Below, piece by piece: positions 25,611 through 35,434 of a stretch of 43,630 nt of DNA. The notes beneath the pieces were generated by a model. That model was given only the letters and a program-made list of their open reading frames with translations, was not told the DNA's origin and made no database searches. Both the position numbers and the translations under genes were made by a program. Origin of the DNA: PWND01 sp964614525 (lineage in GTDB: Bacteria > Bacteroidota > Bacteroidia > Bacteroidales > UBA7960); NCBI GenBank assembly GCA_964614525.1, contig CAZTPA010000023.1, positions 1-43,630 of the forward strand, given 5' to 3'. Within the stretch, counting starts at the first letter, position 1, and every line of letters begins with the position of its first letter.

Positions 25611-26253
25611 TATATGCACCCGGAAACATACTTTCTTTAAACTCAAATTTATTCTCGGGAATTGTCAGGTTTGTTTGAATTTTGTCGAGATTATATGTAA
25701 ATGTGCCTCCATGCCTGTCGTAAGCAATTGAATATACAATCATATGATCATTGCTGTTTAATGCAATTCTGTATTTAAAGAATGCTTGCGGAGTATTTGG
25801 AATAAGATCTATGATATCAACTTTTTTCCCATTGTGAACTATCTGTTTAATAAAGGTTGCTTTGAAATGTTCTTCAAATTCATCTAATATTGAAGTAGGA
25901 GTGAGGCCTCCCTCAGCATCTTCAGCATAACTTATCTGAACTTCATCCATATCATCAACATAATTCCAAATAGTTTCACCATCGGATATAAATACATTAT
26001 CACCAACTTCCATATAATACTTTTTATCTTCAGAAATTAGAGTGCCCTCCATACTTTCATTTATATCCATTGAATTATTTTCCATTATATAAGTGAAATT
26101 AACTTTAAGGGATTTGTATCCGCGAATTTTTTCGCCGGCTTTACTTATAAGCTCTTCTCCTTTAATTTCATAGGGTGTTTTGGGAGTTTCCTGTGCATAT
26201 AACAGGCAGCTTAGAAGGCTTATTACTGCAATTGTAGAGAGTATTTTCTTCAT
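25594..26253 (-). CDS. LolA-like outer-membrane lipoprotein carrier
   Basis: A 219-residue periplasmic protein with a signal peptide (MKKILSTIAVISLLSCLLYA). The mature part follows the LolA/LolB fold pattern: YKSLKVNFTYIMENNSMDINESMEGTLISEDKKYYMEVGDNVFISDGETIWNYV, then the characteristic later strands (KVDIIDLIPN, FKYRIALNSNDHMIVYSIAYDRHGGTFTYNLD). LolA carries lipoproteins from the inner to the outer membrane. Sequence identity across phyla is low, so the call rests on fold pattern and on its place right after ftsK, an arrangement common in Bacteroidota. It is 84 bases after the ftsK stop and probably in the same operon. The 3' end overlaps the convergent LysM gene by 17 bases. Confidence 0.82.
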   Translation of the reverse strand: MKKILSTIAVISLLSCLLYAQETPKTPYEIKGEELISKAGEKIRGYKSLKVNFTYIMENNSMDINESMEGTLISEDKKYYMEVGDNVFISDGETIWNYVDDMDEVQISYAEDAEGGLTPTSILDEFEEHFKATFIKQIVHNGKKVDIIDLIPNTPQAFFKYRIALNSNDHMIVYSIAYDRHGGTFTYNLDKIQTNLTIPENKFEFKESMFPGAYINDLR

Positions 26254-26336
26254 CTTTGAGAATATTATTATAAATGTTTTATTATAGTAACGCTGAAATT
26301 TAGAATTATTGAATTTTTTGATAATAAATTTTTAAA

Positions 26337-28841
26337 TTAAATATTCCTGTTCAAAATTTGTTCCAAAGCTACTTCGTCTTTAATTTTTACTTCACGGGCT
26401 TTGCTTCCTTCAAAAGGCCCAACAATTCCTGCAGCTTCTAATTGGTCAATAATTCTTCCGGCCCTATTATAGCCTAATTTGAGTTTTCTTTGTAAAAGAG
26501 ATGTGCTGCCTTGTTGTGTGGCCACTATTATTCTGGCAGCATCCTCAAATAGCTCATCTCTATCACTGCTATCAACACTTTCATAATCACCTGAATCTTC
26601 TTCAGAATATTCCGGCAGGTGAAAAGCGTCAGGATATGCTCTTTGAGAACCAATAAACTCTGTGATCCTTTCAATTTCGGGTGTATCAATAAATGCACAC
26701 TGCAACCTGATAAGATCACTGCCTGTAGATAATAACATATCTCCCCGGCCAATTAACTGATCTGCACCACCTGTATCAAGAATTGTTCTGGAATCTATTT
26801 TGGAGGTTACTCTAAAAGCAATTCTGGCAGGGAAGTTGGCTTTGATAGTACCTGTAATAATATTTACAGACGGTCTTTGTGTTGCAATTATCAAATGTAT
26901 GCCAATTGCCCTTGCAAGCTGCGCAAGTCTTGCAATAGGAAGCTCTATCTCTTTTCCTGCTGTCATTATCAGGTCGGCAAATTCATCAATAAACAGAATA
27001 ATATATGGTAGGTAACGATGTCCTTCATTTGGGTTTAATCTGCGTGAAACGAATTTGGCATTATATTCTTGTATTGTTCTTGTTTGAGCATCTTTAAGTA
27101 AATCATAACGATTGTCCATTTCAATACACAAAGAGTTTAATGTTCTGACAACTTTTCTTGTATCGGTAATAATAGCTTCTTCAGAGTCAGGTAACTTTGC
27201 AAGAAAATGACGTTCGATTTTATTAAACAAAGTAAGTTCAACTTTTTTGGGATCAACCAAAACGAATTTTACTTCAGCAGGATGCTTCTTATATAATATT
27301 GACGTTAAAACAGCATTCAGTCCAACAGATTTTCCCTGACCCGTAGCTCCTGCCATCAAAAGGTGTGGCATTTTAACCAAATCTGCTATAAAAATCTCAT
27401 TTGCAATAGTCTTTCCTAAACCAATGGGAAGCTCAAAAGAAGAATTCATAAACTTCTCGCTGTTTAGGATAGACTTCATACTAACAATTTCCGGTTTTGA
27501 ATTTGGAACTTCAATACCAATGGTGCCTCTGCCCGGAATTGGTGCTATTATTCTAATGCCTAAAGCTGACAAACTAAGAGCTATATCATTTTCAAGATTT
27601 TTTATCTTTGAAATTCTAACTCCCGGTGCCGGTACTATTTCATATAAAGTCACTGTAGGGCCAATTGTAGCTCTAATCTTATCTATTTGAATGGAATAAT
27701 TCTTAAGGGTTTCCAGAATTCTGTCTTTATTTGCTTCCAGCTCCTCTTTGTTAATTTCAATCTTATTACTACCATGTTCATTCAATAATGACATTGTAGG
27801 CATTTTATATTCCGAAAGATCTTTTTTAGGATCGTAAGCAGGAAGCTTAGAAACATCTGTAACTCCTTCTTCATTTGACGGATCATCCAACTCCTGGTAA
27901 TTTGAACCGCGAATTTTTCCGTCACTTTTCTCAATTTCTAATTCAGGACCGGCATCTTCTTTTGTTTGCTGTTCATTGTCTTCCTGCATTTCACCAATAT
28001 TTACTTCAAAAGAAAACTCATCACTATCCTCTTTTTTATTAATAATGCTCTTAATAAGAGAAGATTCACTCTCAATTTCTTCATTCTCAACATCAGCAAT
28101 TTCATTATTTGAGTTTTTAGCCGGTTCATCTTCATTAATAATATCTGTTTCGGTTTCAAGACTATGCTTTATTTTTGTGAAATAGGGAGAAAGCTTATCA
28201 AGAATTTTTTGAATATGAGAGTAGTTTAAATTAAATGAAATAATCAGAACGCTGATAAAAGCAAAAAGAATAATTAATCCGGTGCCTGCCTTGCCCAAAA
28301 TTCCATTTAGCCAAACATTACTTTGGAAGCCAAAAGTTCCTCCAAGTATTAATAATTCACCTGAATTAAAAAGAAAACCAAGAGTTACGGAGGTCCAAAC
28401 AAGTCCGAATAGGCTGTAATTAATAGTTTTCCATATCGGCAAAATAGATTTTCTTGTAAGTAGCTTAGTGCCAATAACAAAACTGATTAAAACAAAAAGA
28501 TAAGATGCTATACCAAACCACTGTTTGATGAATAACTTGGCAATAACAAAACCCAGCCTGCCCATGAGGTTATTAACAATAATATCCTTGTCAAAGAGAA
28601 GGTCTCTCCATGCTCTTTCCAGGCTGTCGTCGAATTTCCAGTTTAAGAGGTAGCTGGTAAAGGCCAGAAACAGGTAGAATGCTATAATTATAAGAAATAA
28701 ACCTGATATTTTACGTAATCTTCCATCCTGAAAGAATTCTTTCATATTTGAGAAAGAGAATTCATTTCCACTAAGATCACTTTTAGTTTGTTTTTTCTTC
28801 TTAAAAGTATTTGTTTTAAATTTATTGGTCTTTTCTGACAT
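26337..28841 (-). CDS. ftsK: FtsK/SpoIIIE DNA translocase
   Basis: An 834-residue septal DNA pump that clears chromosome dimers and brings the terminus through the closing division site. Residues about 50-210 carry four to five membrane segments (the FtsK 4TM domain), then an acidic Ser/Asn-rich linker (about 225-350). The alpha and beta domains follow, with Walker A MAGATGQGKS (near residue 495), DPKKVELTLF, Walker B IILFIDEFADLI (near 618) and the LATQRPS-like IIATQRPSVNIITG. The C-terminal gamma winged helix (LLQRKLKLGYNRAGRIIDQLEAAGIVGPF, about 775-805) reads polar DNA motifs and activates recombinases. All catalytic residues look intact and the length is normal for Bacteroidota. It is preceded by a lipoprotein gene and followed by lolA on the same strand. 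Confidence 0.97.
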   Translation of the reverse strand: MSEKTNKFKTNTFKKKKQTKSDLSGNEFSFSNMKEFFQDGRLRKISGLFLIIIAFYLFLAFTSYLLNWKFDDSLERAWRDLLFDKDIIVNNLMGRLGFVIAKLFIKQWFGIASYLFVLISFVIGTKLLTRKSILPIWKTINYSLFGLVWTSVTLGFLFNSGELLILGGTFGFQSNVWLNGILGKAGTGLIILFAFISVLIISFNLNYSHIQKILDKLSPYFTKIKHSLETETDIINEDEPAKNSNNEIADVENEEIESESSLIKSIINKKEDSDEFSFEVNIGEMQEDNEQQTKEDAGPELEIEKSDGKIRGSNYQELDDPSNEEGVTDVSKLPAYDPKKDLSEYKMPTMSLLNEHGSNKIEINKEELEANKDRILETLKNYSIQIDKIRATIGPTVTLYEIVPAPGVRISKIKNLENDIALSLSALGIRIIAPIPGRGTIGIEVPNSKPEIVSMKSILNSEKFMNSSFELPIGLGKTIANEIFIADLVKMPHLLMAGATGQGKSVGLNAVLTSILYKKHPAEVKFVLVDPKKVELTLFNKIERHFLAKLPDSEEAIITDTRKVVRTLNSLCIEMDNRYDLLKDAQTRTIQEYNAKFVSRRLNPNEGHRYLPYIILFIDEFADLIMTAGKEIELPIARLAQLARAIGIHLIIATQRPSVNIITGTIKANFPARIAFRVTSKIDSRTILDTGGADQLIGRGDMLLSTGSDLIRLQCAFIDTPEIERITEFIGSQRAYPDAFHLPEYSEEDSGDYESVDSSDRDELFEDAARIIVATQQGSTSLLQRKLKLGYNRAGRIIDQLEAAGIVGPFEGSKAREVKIKDEVALEQILNRNI

Positions 28842-28957
28842 GATTATTATTGGCGGTTTACAACTTACTCGAAATTAACAAAAGAATTGTTATGCTATGA
28901 TTGGCAAAAATACAAATTATTGAGAAAAGGGGTGGTTAAAAAAGCAGCAAAGAATTA

Positions 28958-29638
28958 TTAGTTCATTTTTTCTCTTAACTCTTCATAAGTAATCTGTTCA
29001 TAGTTTGAAGGAATTTTAAAACTTCTTTTTCCGGTTCCCCGCCTGCTTTCTTTTACTTCTTTTGCTTCGAATCTCATTTTTATGTCGCCGACTTTCAATT
29101 CATATACCAACATTAAACCCGGTATTTCACGATATGGTATGTCAAAATTAAATGGGAAGCCGGGAATATCTTTAGTGAAATAAATAACAGATACCACTTC
29201 TTCACCATCAGAGTCATAAGTTATTGCCTCTGCTTTAAGACAGGTATAGCCTAAAATATCTGTGGTCTCATCAGTAAGCACAATTTGTGGTTCAGGTAAT
29301 TCTTTAAGATTAGCTAGTATTTCTTCGCGGGATTTTTTAATATGATATTTATTGCCCATAATTTCAAGAAGATCATTAACAGTTTCAGTTTCCGAATCAG
29401 AAATCTGTACCTGAATTAATTCACCGCCGCGCATTTCTTTTTTAACAAGATTATCATTAGCGCTAACAGACATGTTTTCGGGTAATGCCTCCTGTGTAGC
29501 ATAGTCAATTCTACTTCCTGCGTAGCTTATATCATAATCGATAGTACCTCGAAAAGTACTTTTTGAGCAGCCTGCAACACTTATCAATATTATACTGATA
29601 AGAATTATGCGATTGTGTTTTTTTATAGCTTTTATCAT
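28958..29638 (-). CDS. Lipoprotein, DUF4412/GLPGLI-like
   Basis: A 226-residue lipoprotein: a basic start, hydrophobic core and clear lipobox VAGC (Cys24), then a beta-rich body. Patterns such as FRGTIDYDISYAG, VLTDETTDILGYTCLKAEAI and a Lys-Glu-rich end (MRFEAKEVKESRR) resemble the DUF4412 and GLPGLI groups of Bacteroidota, whose function is unknown; they share distant similarity with LolA/LolB-type folds. It lies 116 bases upstream of ftsK on the same strand and may belong to that unit. I would not give a function. Confidence 0.7.
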   Translation of the reverse strand: MIKAIKKHNRIILISIILISVAGCSKSTFRGTIDYDISYAGSRIDYATQEALPENMSVSANDNLVKKEMRGGELIQVQISDSETETVNDLLEIMGNKYHIKKSREEILANLKELPEPQIVLTDETTDILGYTCLKAEAITYDSDGEEVVSVIYFTKDIPGFPFNFDIPYREIPGLMLVYELKVGDIKMRFEAKEVKESRRGTGKRSFKIPSNYEQITYEELREKMN

Positions 29639-29749
29639 AAGATTAATAGAATTTTCGCTTTTGTAATGAATATTTAGTCAAAAATAATAAATTTTAAAAC
29701 AAATATGTTTAAAAGAACAGCACTTATATTCCAAAAAGCTAAATATTTA

Positions 29750-31147
29750 TTAAAAACCGAGTGTTTTTAGCATAGATTTGTAGCTTTGCTCTTTTGCAAA
29801 TAGTTTTGTGCTATATTCACCTTCTTCGTTTTTATCAATGATAATTAGCTTTGGAGCAGGAATTAAGCAATGCTGAATTCCTCCAAAACCACCTAAGCTT
29901 TCCTGATATGCACCTGTATGAAACATTCCAATGTATTGAGGTACATCCTGTTTTATTCGAGGTAAAAAAATTGCATTCGCGTGTGCTTCTGAGTTATAAT
30001 AATCCTGACTATCACAAGTAAGACCTCCAAGGTTTACTCTTTCATATTCTGAATCCCAATTGTTTATGGCAAGTAAAATAAACTTTTGCCGGGATGCCCA
30101 TATGTCGGGTAGGGTAGTCATAAAGCTACTATCAATCATATTCCATAACTCTCTGTCATTTTGCTGCTTTTGATCAAGGATAGAATAAAGAATTGCACCG
30201 CTTTCACCTACAGTAAATGCACCAAATTCAGTAAAAATATTAGGCTCGGCAACATCGTGTAGTGTGCAAATTTTCTTTATTTGAGAAATAATTTCTTCAC
30301 ATATATATTCATAATCATATTCAAAACCTAAAGTATTTTTTATAGGAAAACCACCGCCAATGTTTAGCGAATCTAACTCGGGACAAACTTTTTTCAGCTC
30401 GCAATATACATTAACGCATTTTGATAATTCATTCCAATAGTAGGCATTGTCTTTTATACCTGTATTGATGAAAAAATGAAGCATCTTTAAGCTAAACTTC
30501 GGATTGTTCTTTATCTTTTGCTTATAATACGGCAATATGTCATTATATCTTACACCAAGCCTTGAGGTATAAAATTCGAACATCGGCTCTTCCTCTGATG
30601 CAATTCTAATTCCCAGTTGACACTTTTTGTTATCATCTATAAGCTCATCATAAATGTCAATCTCGTTTTTATTATCAATAACAGGGATTGTGTTTTCATA
30701 ACCTCCATTTATAAGTTCACTGATTCTTTGCAGGTATAATGGACGCTTAAAACCATTGCAAACTATATAAGTGTTTTTATCAATAAGATTTTTTTGAAAT
30801 AATTCTTCAATAATGTATGTATCAAAAGCAGATGATGTTTCAAGATTTATGTCATTTTTTAGTGCTTCTTCCAGAATGAATGAAAAATGAGAACTTTTAG
30901 TACAATAGCAGTAATTATAATCTCCATTATAGTCAACTTTAGACATCGCAACATGAAACATTCGCTTTGCTTTTTGAATCTGTTGACTTATTTTTGGAAG
31001 ATAGCTTATCTTTATTGGAGTCCCGTATTGCTTTATAATATCCATTAAACAGATATCATGAAAATATAATTCATTGTCAATAACTTTGAATTCTTCTTGC
31101 GGAAATTCAAAAGTTTGTTCAATCAGATCAATGTACTTGTTCTTCAT
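29750..31147 (-). CDS. speA: PLP-dependent arginine decarboxylase, alanine-racemase fold
   Basis: A 465-residue fold-type III PLP decarboxylase. The N-terminal barrel holds the PLP lysine in YCYCTKSSHF (Lys84), the glycine-rich phosphate loop SLNIGGGFPIK, and the Glu/Phe of IFTEFGAFTVGESG. The C-terminal part has the substrate-site motif GLTCDSQDYY (the CDSxD of this group) and GAYQESLGGFGG. The sequence matches the short Bacteroidota form usually named arginine decarboxylase, which makes agmatine for polyamine synthesis; it lacks the long insertions of the ~630-residue E. coli SpeA. Related enzymes act on diaminopimelate or carboxynorspermidine, so the substrate needs care. It appears to be a single gene, with no polyamine genes beside it in this window. 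Confidence 0.75.
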   Translation of the reverse strand: MKNKYIDLIEQTFEFPQEEFKVIDNELYFHDICLMDIIKQYGTPIKISYLPKISQQIQKAKRMFHVAMSKVDYNGDYNYCYCTKSSHFSFILEEALKNDINLETSSAFDTYIIEELFQKNLIDKNTYIVCNGFKRPLYLQRISELINGGYENTIPVIDNKNEIDIYDELIDDNKKCQLGIRIASEEEPMFEFYTSRLGVRYNDILPYYKQKIKNNPKFSLKMLHFFINTGIKDNAYYWNELSKCVNVYCELKKVCPELDSLNIGGGFPIKNTLGFEYDYEYICEEIISQIKKICTLHDVAEPNIFTEFGAFTVGESGAILYSILDQKQQNDRELWNMIDSSFMTTLPDIWASRQKFILLAINNWDSEYERVNLGGLTCDSQDYYNSEAHANAIFLPRIKQDVPQYIGMFHTGAYQESLGGFGGIQHCLIPAPKLIIIDKNEEGEYSTKLFAKEQSYKSMLKTLGF

Positions 31148-31300
31148 TTTATGTAAATTCCGATCCTTTTTATAAGTTTTTTAATCATATTGCAAAAAGT
31201 AAGACAGTTGAAATTGCTCAAAAAACATGTTTTTAAATAAATGAAATAAACAACAAATATATGGAAAATATTATTGACTGTGACTATAAGCAATAAAATA

Positions 31301-31337
31301 AAAAAAAGATGACCATATTATTTGATCATCTTTTTTT
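31301..31337 (-). terminator. Terminator of the lepB transcript
   Basis: AAAAAAAGATGACCA pairs with TGATCATCTTTTTTT (one mismatch) around a 7-base loop; both strands end in T runs. It lies about 90 bases after the lepB stop codon and closes the par-dapB-lepB operon. Confidence 0.8.
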
Positions 31338-31423
31338 AAAAACTACTTAATTTACCTATCTTACATTTTTGATAATTGTGATGATTTTACTTTACATATA
31401 TTGAATAAAAAGCAAAACTATAA

Positions 31424-32926
31424 CTAATGAACTAATCTGAATGTTTTATCCCATCTGATTTTTCCTGAAAACCAAGATTTGTCCGGTCTTAGTGAAAGCC
31501 AGACAAAAACAGCTTTCCCAACTATGTGATCTTTAGGCACAAATCCCCAAAACCGTGAATCAGCTGAATTATGCCTGTTATCACCAATCATGAAAAAGTA
31601 ATCCATATCAAAAGTGTATGTGTCTGCAATTTTGTCGTTAATGTAAATAACTTCATCTTTAACCTCCAGTTTATTACCTTCATATACTTCTATTATTCTC
31701 TCATATAAAGGCAAATTGTCGATAGTAAGATCAATCGTTAAATCTTTATAGGGCATTTGCAAGGGCCCGAAATTATCTTCATTCCATCTGTAGTTTGGAT
31801 GATGAGGGAAAATATGCTCTTCACGCATATTTTTTGGTTTTGTTATTTTCTGAATGCTTGCAATTTTTTTAGATTTCTCAAGCTTTTCCGCTACTTCTTT
31901 TGGGATTGCAAGGATATATTCATACTCAGTATCTCTAATTAATCTCCCGTCTGTAATATCATACTTCTCAAGATCATCCTGGAAAAGCATTGATCCATCT
32001 GTAACAACATGATAATTATGCTGAACTCCGCCTTTATCTTCCAGGCTATTGTTGTTTATAAGTATTTTTCCGTCTACAATTTCTAAAATATCTCCCGGTG
32101 TAGCTACACATCTTTTTATATAATTCTCTCTTTTGTCGACCGGTCTTGAAATTACAGTATATCTTCTGTTTACTGTTTCCCATCCCATTTGTCTTACCAG
32201 GGAGTAATAGCTTTCATTTTGTCGTTCAAGGGCTACTGTGTCTCCATCAGGATAATTGAACACAACAACATCATTATTTTTAATATCTGTAAAACCGGGA
32301 TACCTGTAATGCGGCAGTTTTATCCATTCGAGATATGCCTTTGTTTTTTCTGTAAATGGCAAAGTATGATGTGCAAAAGGAAATGACAATGGAGTAACCG
32401 GAACTTTCGGTCCGTAACTTAATTTACTAACAAAAAGATAATCTCCAACAAGCATTGATTTCTCCATTGATGAAGTGGGAATAGTATAAGCTTCGATAAA
32501 GAAAGTCCTTATTATTGTTGCTGCTATAACGGCAAAGATGATTGCATCTGCCCATTCTCTGGCTGCAGAACGTTTGTAAACTTTTCTTTTCTCAGGATGT
32601 ATGTATTTCTCATTTTTGTTAAAGCCAAGATAGGGAATATAAATAAAAGGGAATAATATGCCCAAAGTTTGCTCGCCAAGCCCGTTTTTATCAAAGGATT
32701 TCAAGGTTTCTACAACCATCAGCAATACAGTAAATACATTAATATATGGAATTAAAATGAAGATAAACCACCATAATGGCTTATTAATTATTTTTAACCA
32801 AATATAAAAATTGAAAAACGGAATAAATACGTACCAACCTTTATATCCGGCTTTTGTAAATATTTTATATAAGCCTATTATTGTGGCATTAAAAAATATT
32901 AATGTAAGAATCATGTAAATACTCAT
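31424..32926 (-). CDS. lepB: Signal peptidase I, extended Bacteroidota type
   Basis: A 500-residue membrane protease that cuts signal peptides of exported proteins. The N-terminal ~130 residues form extra membrane segments (MILTLIFFNATIIGLY, YIWLKIINKPLWWFIFILI, VFTVLLMVVETL) not present in most LepB, then the usual anchor (WADAIIFAVIAATIIRTFF). The catalytic Ser is in IPTSSMEKSML (near residue 154) and the Lys in ENYIKRCVATPGD (near 269). The signature GDNRHNSADSRFWG lies near 450. About 160 residues are inserted between the Lys box and that signature. Both extensions are usual in this phylum. It is the last gene of parA-parB-DUF5683-dapB-lepB, 25 bases after dapB, and is followed by a terminator. 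Confidence 0.95.
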   Translation of the reverse strand: MSIYMILTLIFFNATIIGLYKIFTKAGYKGWYVFIPFFNFYIWLKIINKPLWWFIFILIPYINVFTVLLMVVETLKSFDKNGLGEQTLGILFPFIYIPYLGFNKNEKYIHPEKRKVYKRSAAREWADAIIFAVIAATIIRTFFIEAYTIPTSSMEKSMLVGDYLFVSKLSYGPKVPVTPLSFPFAHHTLPFTEKTKAYLEWIKLPHYRYPGFTDIKNNDVVVFNYPDGDTVALERQNESYYSLVRQMGWETVNRRYTVISRPVDKRENYIKRCVATPGDILEIVDGKILINNNSLEDKGGVQHNYHVVTDGSMLFQDDLEKYDITDGRLIRDTEYEYILAIPKEVAEKLEKSKKIASIQKITKPKNMREEHIFPHHPNYRWNEDNFGPLQMPYKDLTIDLTIDNLPLYERIIEVYEGNKLEVKDEVIYINDKIADTYTFDMDYFFMIGDNRHNSADSRFWGFVPKDHIVGKAVFVWLSLRPDKSWFSGKIRWDKTFRLVH

Positions 32927-32950
32927 GGCTATTGTTTTAGTTATTAATTA

Positions 32951-33685
32951 TTAATGTTTTATATTTAGCATATCCTGCATATTGTATATTCCTTTTTTGT
33001 TTGCAACCCATTCTGCAGCCATTATAGCTCCTTTTACAAAACCTTTACGGCTTTTGGCTGTGTGTTTTATTTCTATAGTATCAATTTCGCTGCTATAAAT
33101 AACTTCATGTTTCCCAAAAATATTGTCTATTCTATTGGCTTTTATTGGAATATCAGTTGTTGAAGGTGCTTCTTCAATAAGTTTCCAATCATTATATCTG
33201 TCTATAACAGATGTGATATCTTTGGCTATAGCAATAGCAGTACCGCTTGGTTTATCAAGTTTCTGAGTATGATGAGTTTCTTCAATTTGGAGCTTGTACT
33301 CATCAAAATCATTTAATAAAGAAGCAAGTTTTTTATTAATTTCAAATAAGATATTTACTCCCAAACTGAAGTTTGAGGCATAAAATAAAGTTTGATTATT
33401 TTGATTGCATAATTGCTCTATTTGCGTGAAGGAATCATACCATCCTGTGGTGCCTGTAACTACCGGAATATTTAGTTCAAAGCATTTTTTTATATTGTAT
33501 ATTGCAGCTTCCGGGGTAGAAAATTCAATAGCGACATTTGCTTTTTTTAGGGAATCAATTTTAGATGCCCATTCGTTTTCATTTTCAATTGTGCAAATCA
33601 CTTTATGGCCCAGGCTTAAAGCATGTTTTTCAATCTCCTTGCCCATTTTGCCGTAACCAATAATAGCTATAGAAAGATTAGTCAT
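32951..33685 (-). CDS. dapB: 4-hydroxy-tetrahydrodipicolinate reductase
   Basis: A 244-residue enzyme that reduces HTPA to tetrahydrodipicolinate with NAD(P)H, in the pathway to meso-diaminopimelate and lysine, and so to peptidoglycan. The Rossmann loop IIGYGKMGKEIE (8-19), the VTGTTGWY block, and the catalytic ETHHTQKLDKPSGTA (His-His and Lys) are present, as is the terminal SRKGFVKGAIMAAEWV. Length is slightly short, as is usual in Bacteroidota. It lies four bases after the DUF5683 gene and 25 before lepB, so it is firmly within the operon. Confidence 0.97.
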   Translation of the reverse strand: MTNLSIAIIGYGKMGKEIEKHALSLGHKVICTIENENEWASKIDSLKKANVAIEFSTPEAAIYNIKKCFELNIPVVTGTTGWYDSFTQIEQLCNQNNQTLFYASNFSLGVNILFEINKKLASLLNDFDEYKLQIEETHHTQKLDKPSGTAIAIAKDITSVIDRYNDWKLIEEAPSTTDIPIKANRIDNIFGKHEVIYSSEIDTIEIKHTAKSRKGFVKGAIMAAEWVANKKGIYNMQDMLNIKH

Positions 33686-33689
33686 AATA

Positions 33690-34493
33690 TTAAAACTTTA
33701 AAAAAACACTAAGTCCGGTTCCAAAACCGGAGCTATTTGTATTTGAATAAGAGGGCATTATACCGGGTCTTATATTTATACTCAAATCTTCATTTACGTT
33801 AAAATCAAAGAGATGCGCATCAACAGTTGCATCGAGTATGTTTAAAACATATAAAACACCTCCGGCAATATAAGAAATTTCAAGGTTTCTCCTGTAAAAA
33901 TTCATTGCTTTTTCCAATACATCTGCACTGTAATCAGGGTATTCATCAATAGTATTTGGGTTGCCATCAATTCGATAAATATATGCTTTTCTGAAATCCT
34001 GATAGTTGGTATTATTGAAATTGACAAAGTAGATAACCGCCCCAAATCCTGCATATACTATTGGCACTTTCCAGTATTTTCTGTTATATATTTGTCCTAA
34101 TCCCGGGAGTGTTGCACTTAGCATTGCTGCTCTGGCGGGGGAATGTTTGTGTTCCTTTTTTTCTGATTTTTTGATTTCTGCTTTGGTTTCCTCTGTGTCA
34201 AGAGTGTCAGGTTTTTCCGGTACTGAAACATCGATATCAGTTTCCTGACTTTCGATTATTAATGTATCGGGAGAAGAGAAGCGTCTGGATCTTGATCTGG
34301 GCATATTTTCCAGAGTATCTGTAGTAACACTATCAGTCAAATTATAATGCATAACTTCAAATTCCGATTTTGAAGCCTCATTTATTTCCGGTTTAAACAG
34401 AAACAGCAAAACAAATATGCTTAAATACTTATTTACAGTTAAAAAACGCAAAGTGTATATTTTTAAAACCTTTAAACGCAGTTTTCCGGTCAT
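33690..34493 (-). CDS. DUF5683 membrane protein
   Basis: A 267-residue protein (ATG at 34493; a TTG seven codons earlier, at 34514, is also possible). It has an N-terminal hydrophobic stretch (YLSIFVLLFLFKP), a long polar and charged region (about 35-115, with KAEIKKSEKKEHKHSP), then the DUF5683 core: AAMLSATLPGLGQIYNRKYWKVPIVYAGFGAVIYFVNFNN and a second region AGGVLYVLNILDATVDAHLFDFN. The function is unknown. It is found in Bacteroidota between parB and dapB, as here (38 bases from the parB stop with this start, 4 bases from dapB), and the hydrophobic segments suggest an envelope location. Confidence 0.85.
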   Translation of the reverse strand: MTGKLRLKVLKIYTLRFLTVNKYLSIFVLLFLFKPEINEASKSEFEVMHYNLTDSVTTDTLENMPRSRSRRFSSPDTLIIESQETDIDVSVPEKPDTLDTEETKAEIKKSEKKEHKHSPARAAMLSATLPGLGQIYNRKYWKVPIVYAGFGAVIYFVNFNNTNYQDFRKAYIYRIDGNPNTIDEYPDYSADVLEKAMNFYRRNLEISYIAGGVLYVLNILDATVDAHLFDFNVNEDLSINIRPGIMPSYSNTNSSGFGTGLSVFLKF

Positions 34494-34531
34494 TATTTTA
34501 GAAAAGGTAAACAAGATATGCTGATTAATAA

Positions 34532-35434
34532 TTACTTGTTTTCTACCAAGCTAATTATTCTTTCTAGTTCATCCTCAGATTTAAATGGAATAACAATATT
34601 TCCTTTACCGCCTGTTTTAGCTTTAACCTGTACTTTTGTGCCGTATATTGCAGCCAGGTTTTCCTGAATTTCTTTGTATTTTTCAGAATTTACTTTTGGC
34701 TTTTTCTTAATTGGGCTTTCGTCAGTTGTATCTTCTTGCTTATTAAGGTTTTGAACTATTTCTTCAACTTCCCTGACGCTGAGATTTTGAGCAATAATAT
34801 CATGAAAAACATCAATTTGATTTTGAATCTCTTCAATGCCCATAAGAGCTTTAGCATGACCCATTGTAATCTGCTCCTTATTAATACCCATCTGAATTTC
34901 ACTTGGAAGCTTCAGCAATCTGAGGAAATTAGTAATCGATGATCTTGCCTTTCCCAGTCTTTCACTAAGAACCTCCTGAGTCATCTTACATTCATCAATA
35001 AGTTGTTGGTAACCCATTGCAATTTCTAAAGGATTTAAATCTTCCCTTTGTATATTCTCGACAATAGCCATTTCGAGCATTGCCTGATCATCAGCTGACC
35101 TGATATATGCAGGAATAGACGTAAGGCCTGCCAAAGCACAGGCTTTAAACCTTCTTTCACCGGAGATAAGCTGAAATCTGTTGTCTTCGGTTTTTCTTAC
35201 AGTTATAGGTTGTATTAAACCTTGTTCCTTTATTGAAGCAGCAAGTTCTTGCAATGCATTTTCGTCAAATTGTTTTCTGGGTTGAAATGGATTCACTTCT
35301 ATAGCCTCAATAACAATATTTGCAATTGTTCCTACCGGCAAAATATCTCTATCCATTTGGCTTGGAGCTTCATAAGCTGAATTATCCAACAGTGCACTTA
35401 GCCCTTTACCTAAAGCTTTCTTTTTAGCGTTCAT
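34532..35434 (-). CDS. parB: ParB chromosome-partitioning protein
   Basis: A 300-residue CTP-dependent clamp that loads at parS and spreads to mark the origin region. The N-terminal ParB/Srx domain has IEVNPFQPRKQFDENALQELAASI and the CTP-binding LISGERRFKACALAG; the following ENIQREDLNPLEIAMGYQQLI and the helix-turn-helix MTQEVLSERLGKARSSITNFLRLLKLP bind parS; the C-terminal dimerisation part ends at LERIISLVENK. Full length. Its start overlaps the end of parA by 11 bases. No parS-like 16-mer (TGTTTCACGTGAAACA type) was seen in the window. Confidence 0.97.
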   Translation of the reverse strand: MNAKKKALGKGLSALLDNSAYEAPSQMDRDILPVGTIANIVIEAIEVNPFQPRKQFDENALQELAASIKEQGLIQPITVRKTEDNRFQLISGERRFKACALAGLTSIPAYIRSADDQAMLEMAIVENIQREDLNPLEIAMGYQQLIDECKMTQEVLSERLGKARSSITNFLRLLKLPSEIQMGINKEQITMGHAKALMGIEEIQNQIDVFHDIIAQNLSVREVEEIVQNLNKQEDTTDESPIKKKPKVNSEKYKEIQENLAAIYGTKVQVKAKTGGKGNIVIPFKSEDELERIISLVENK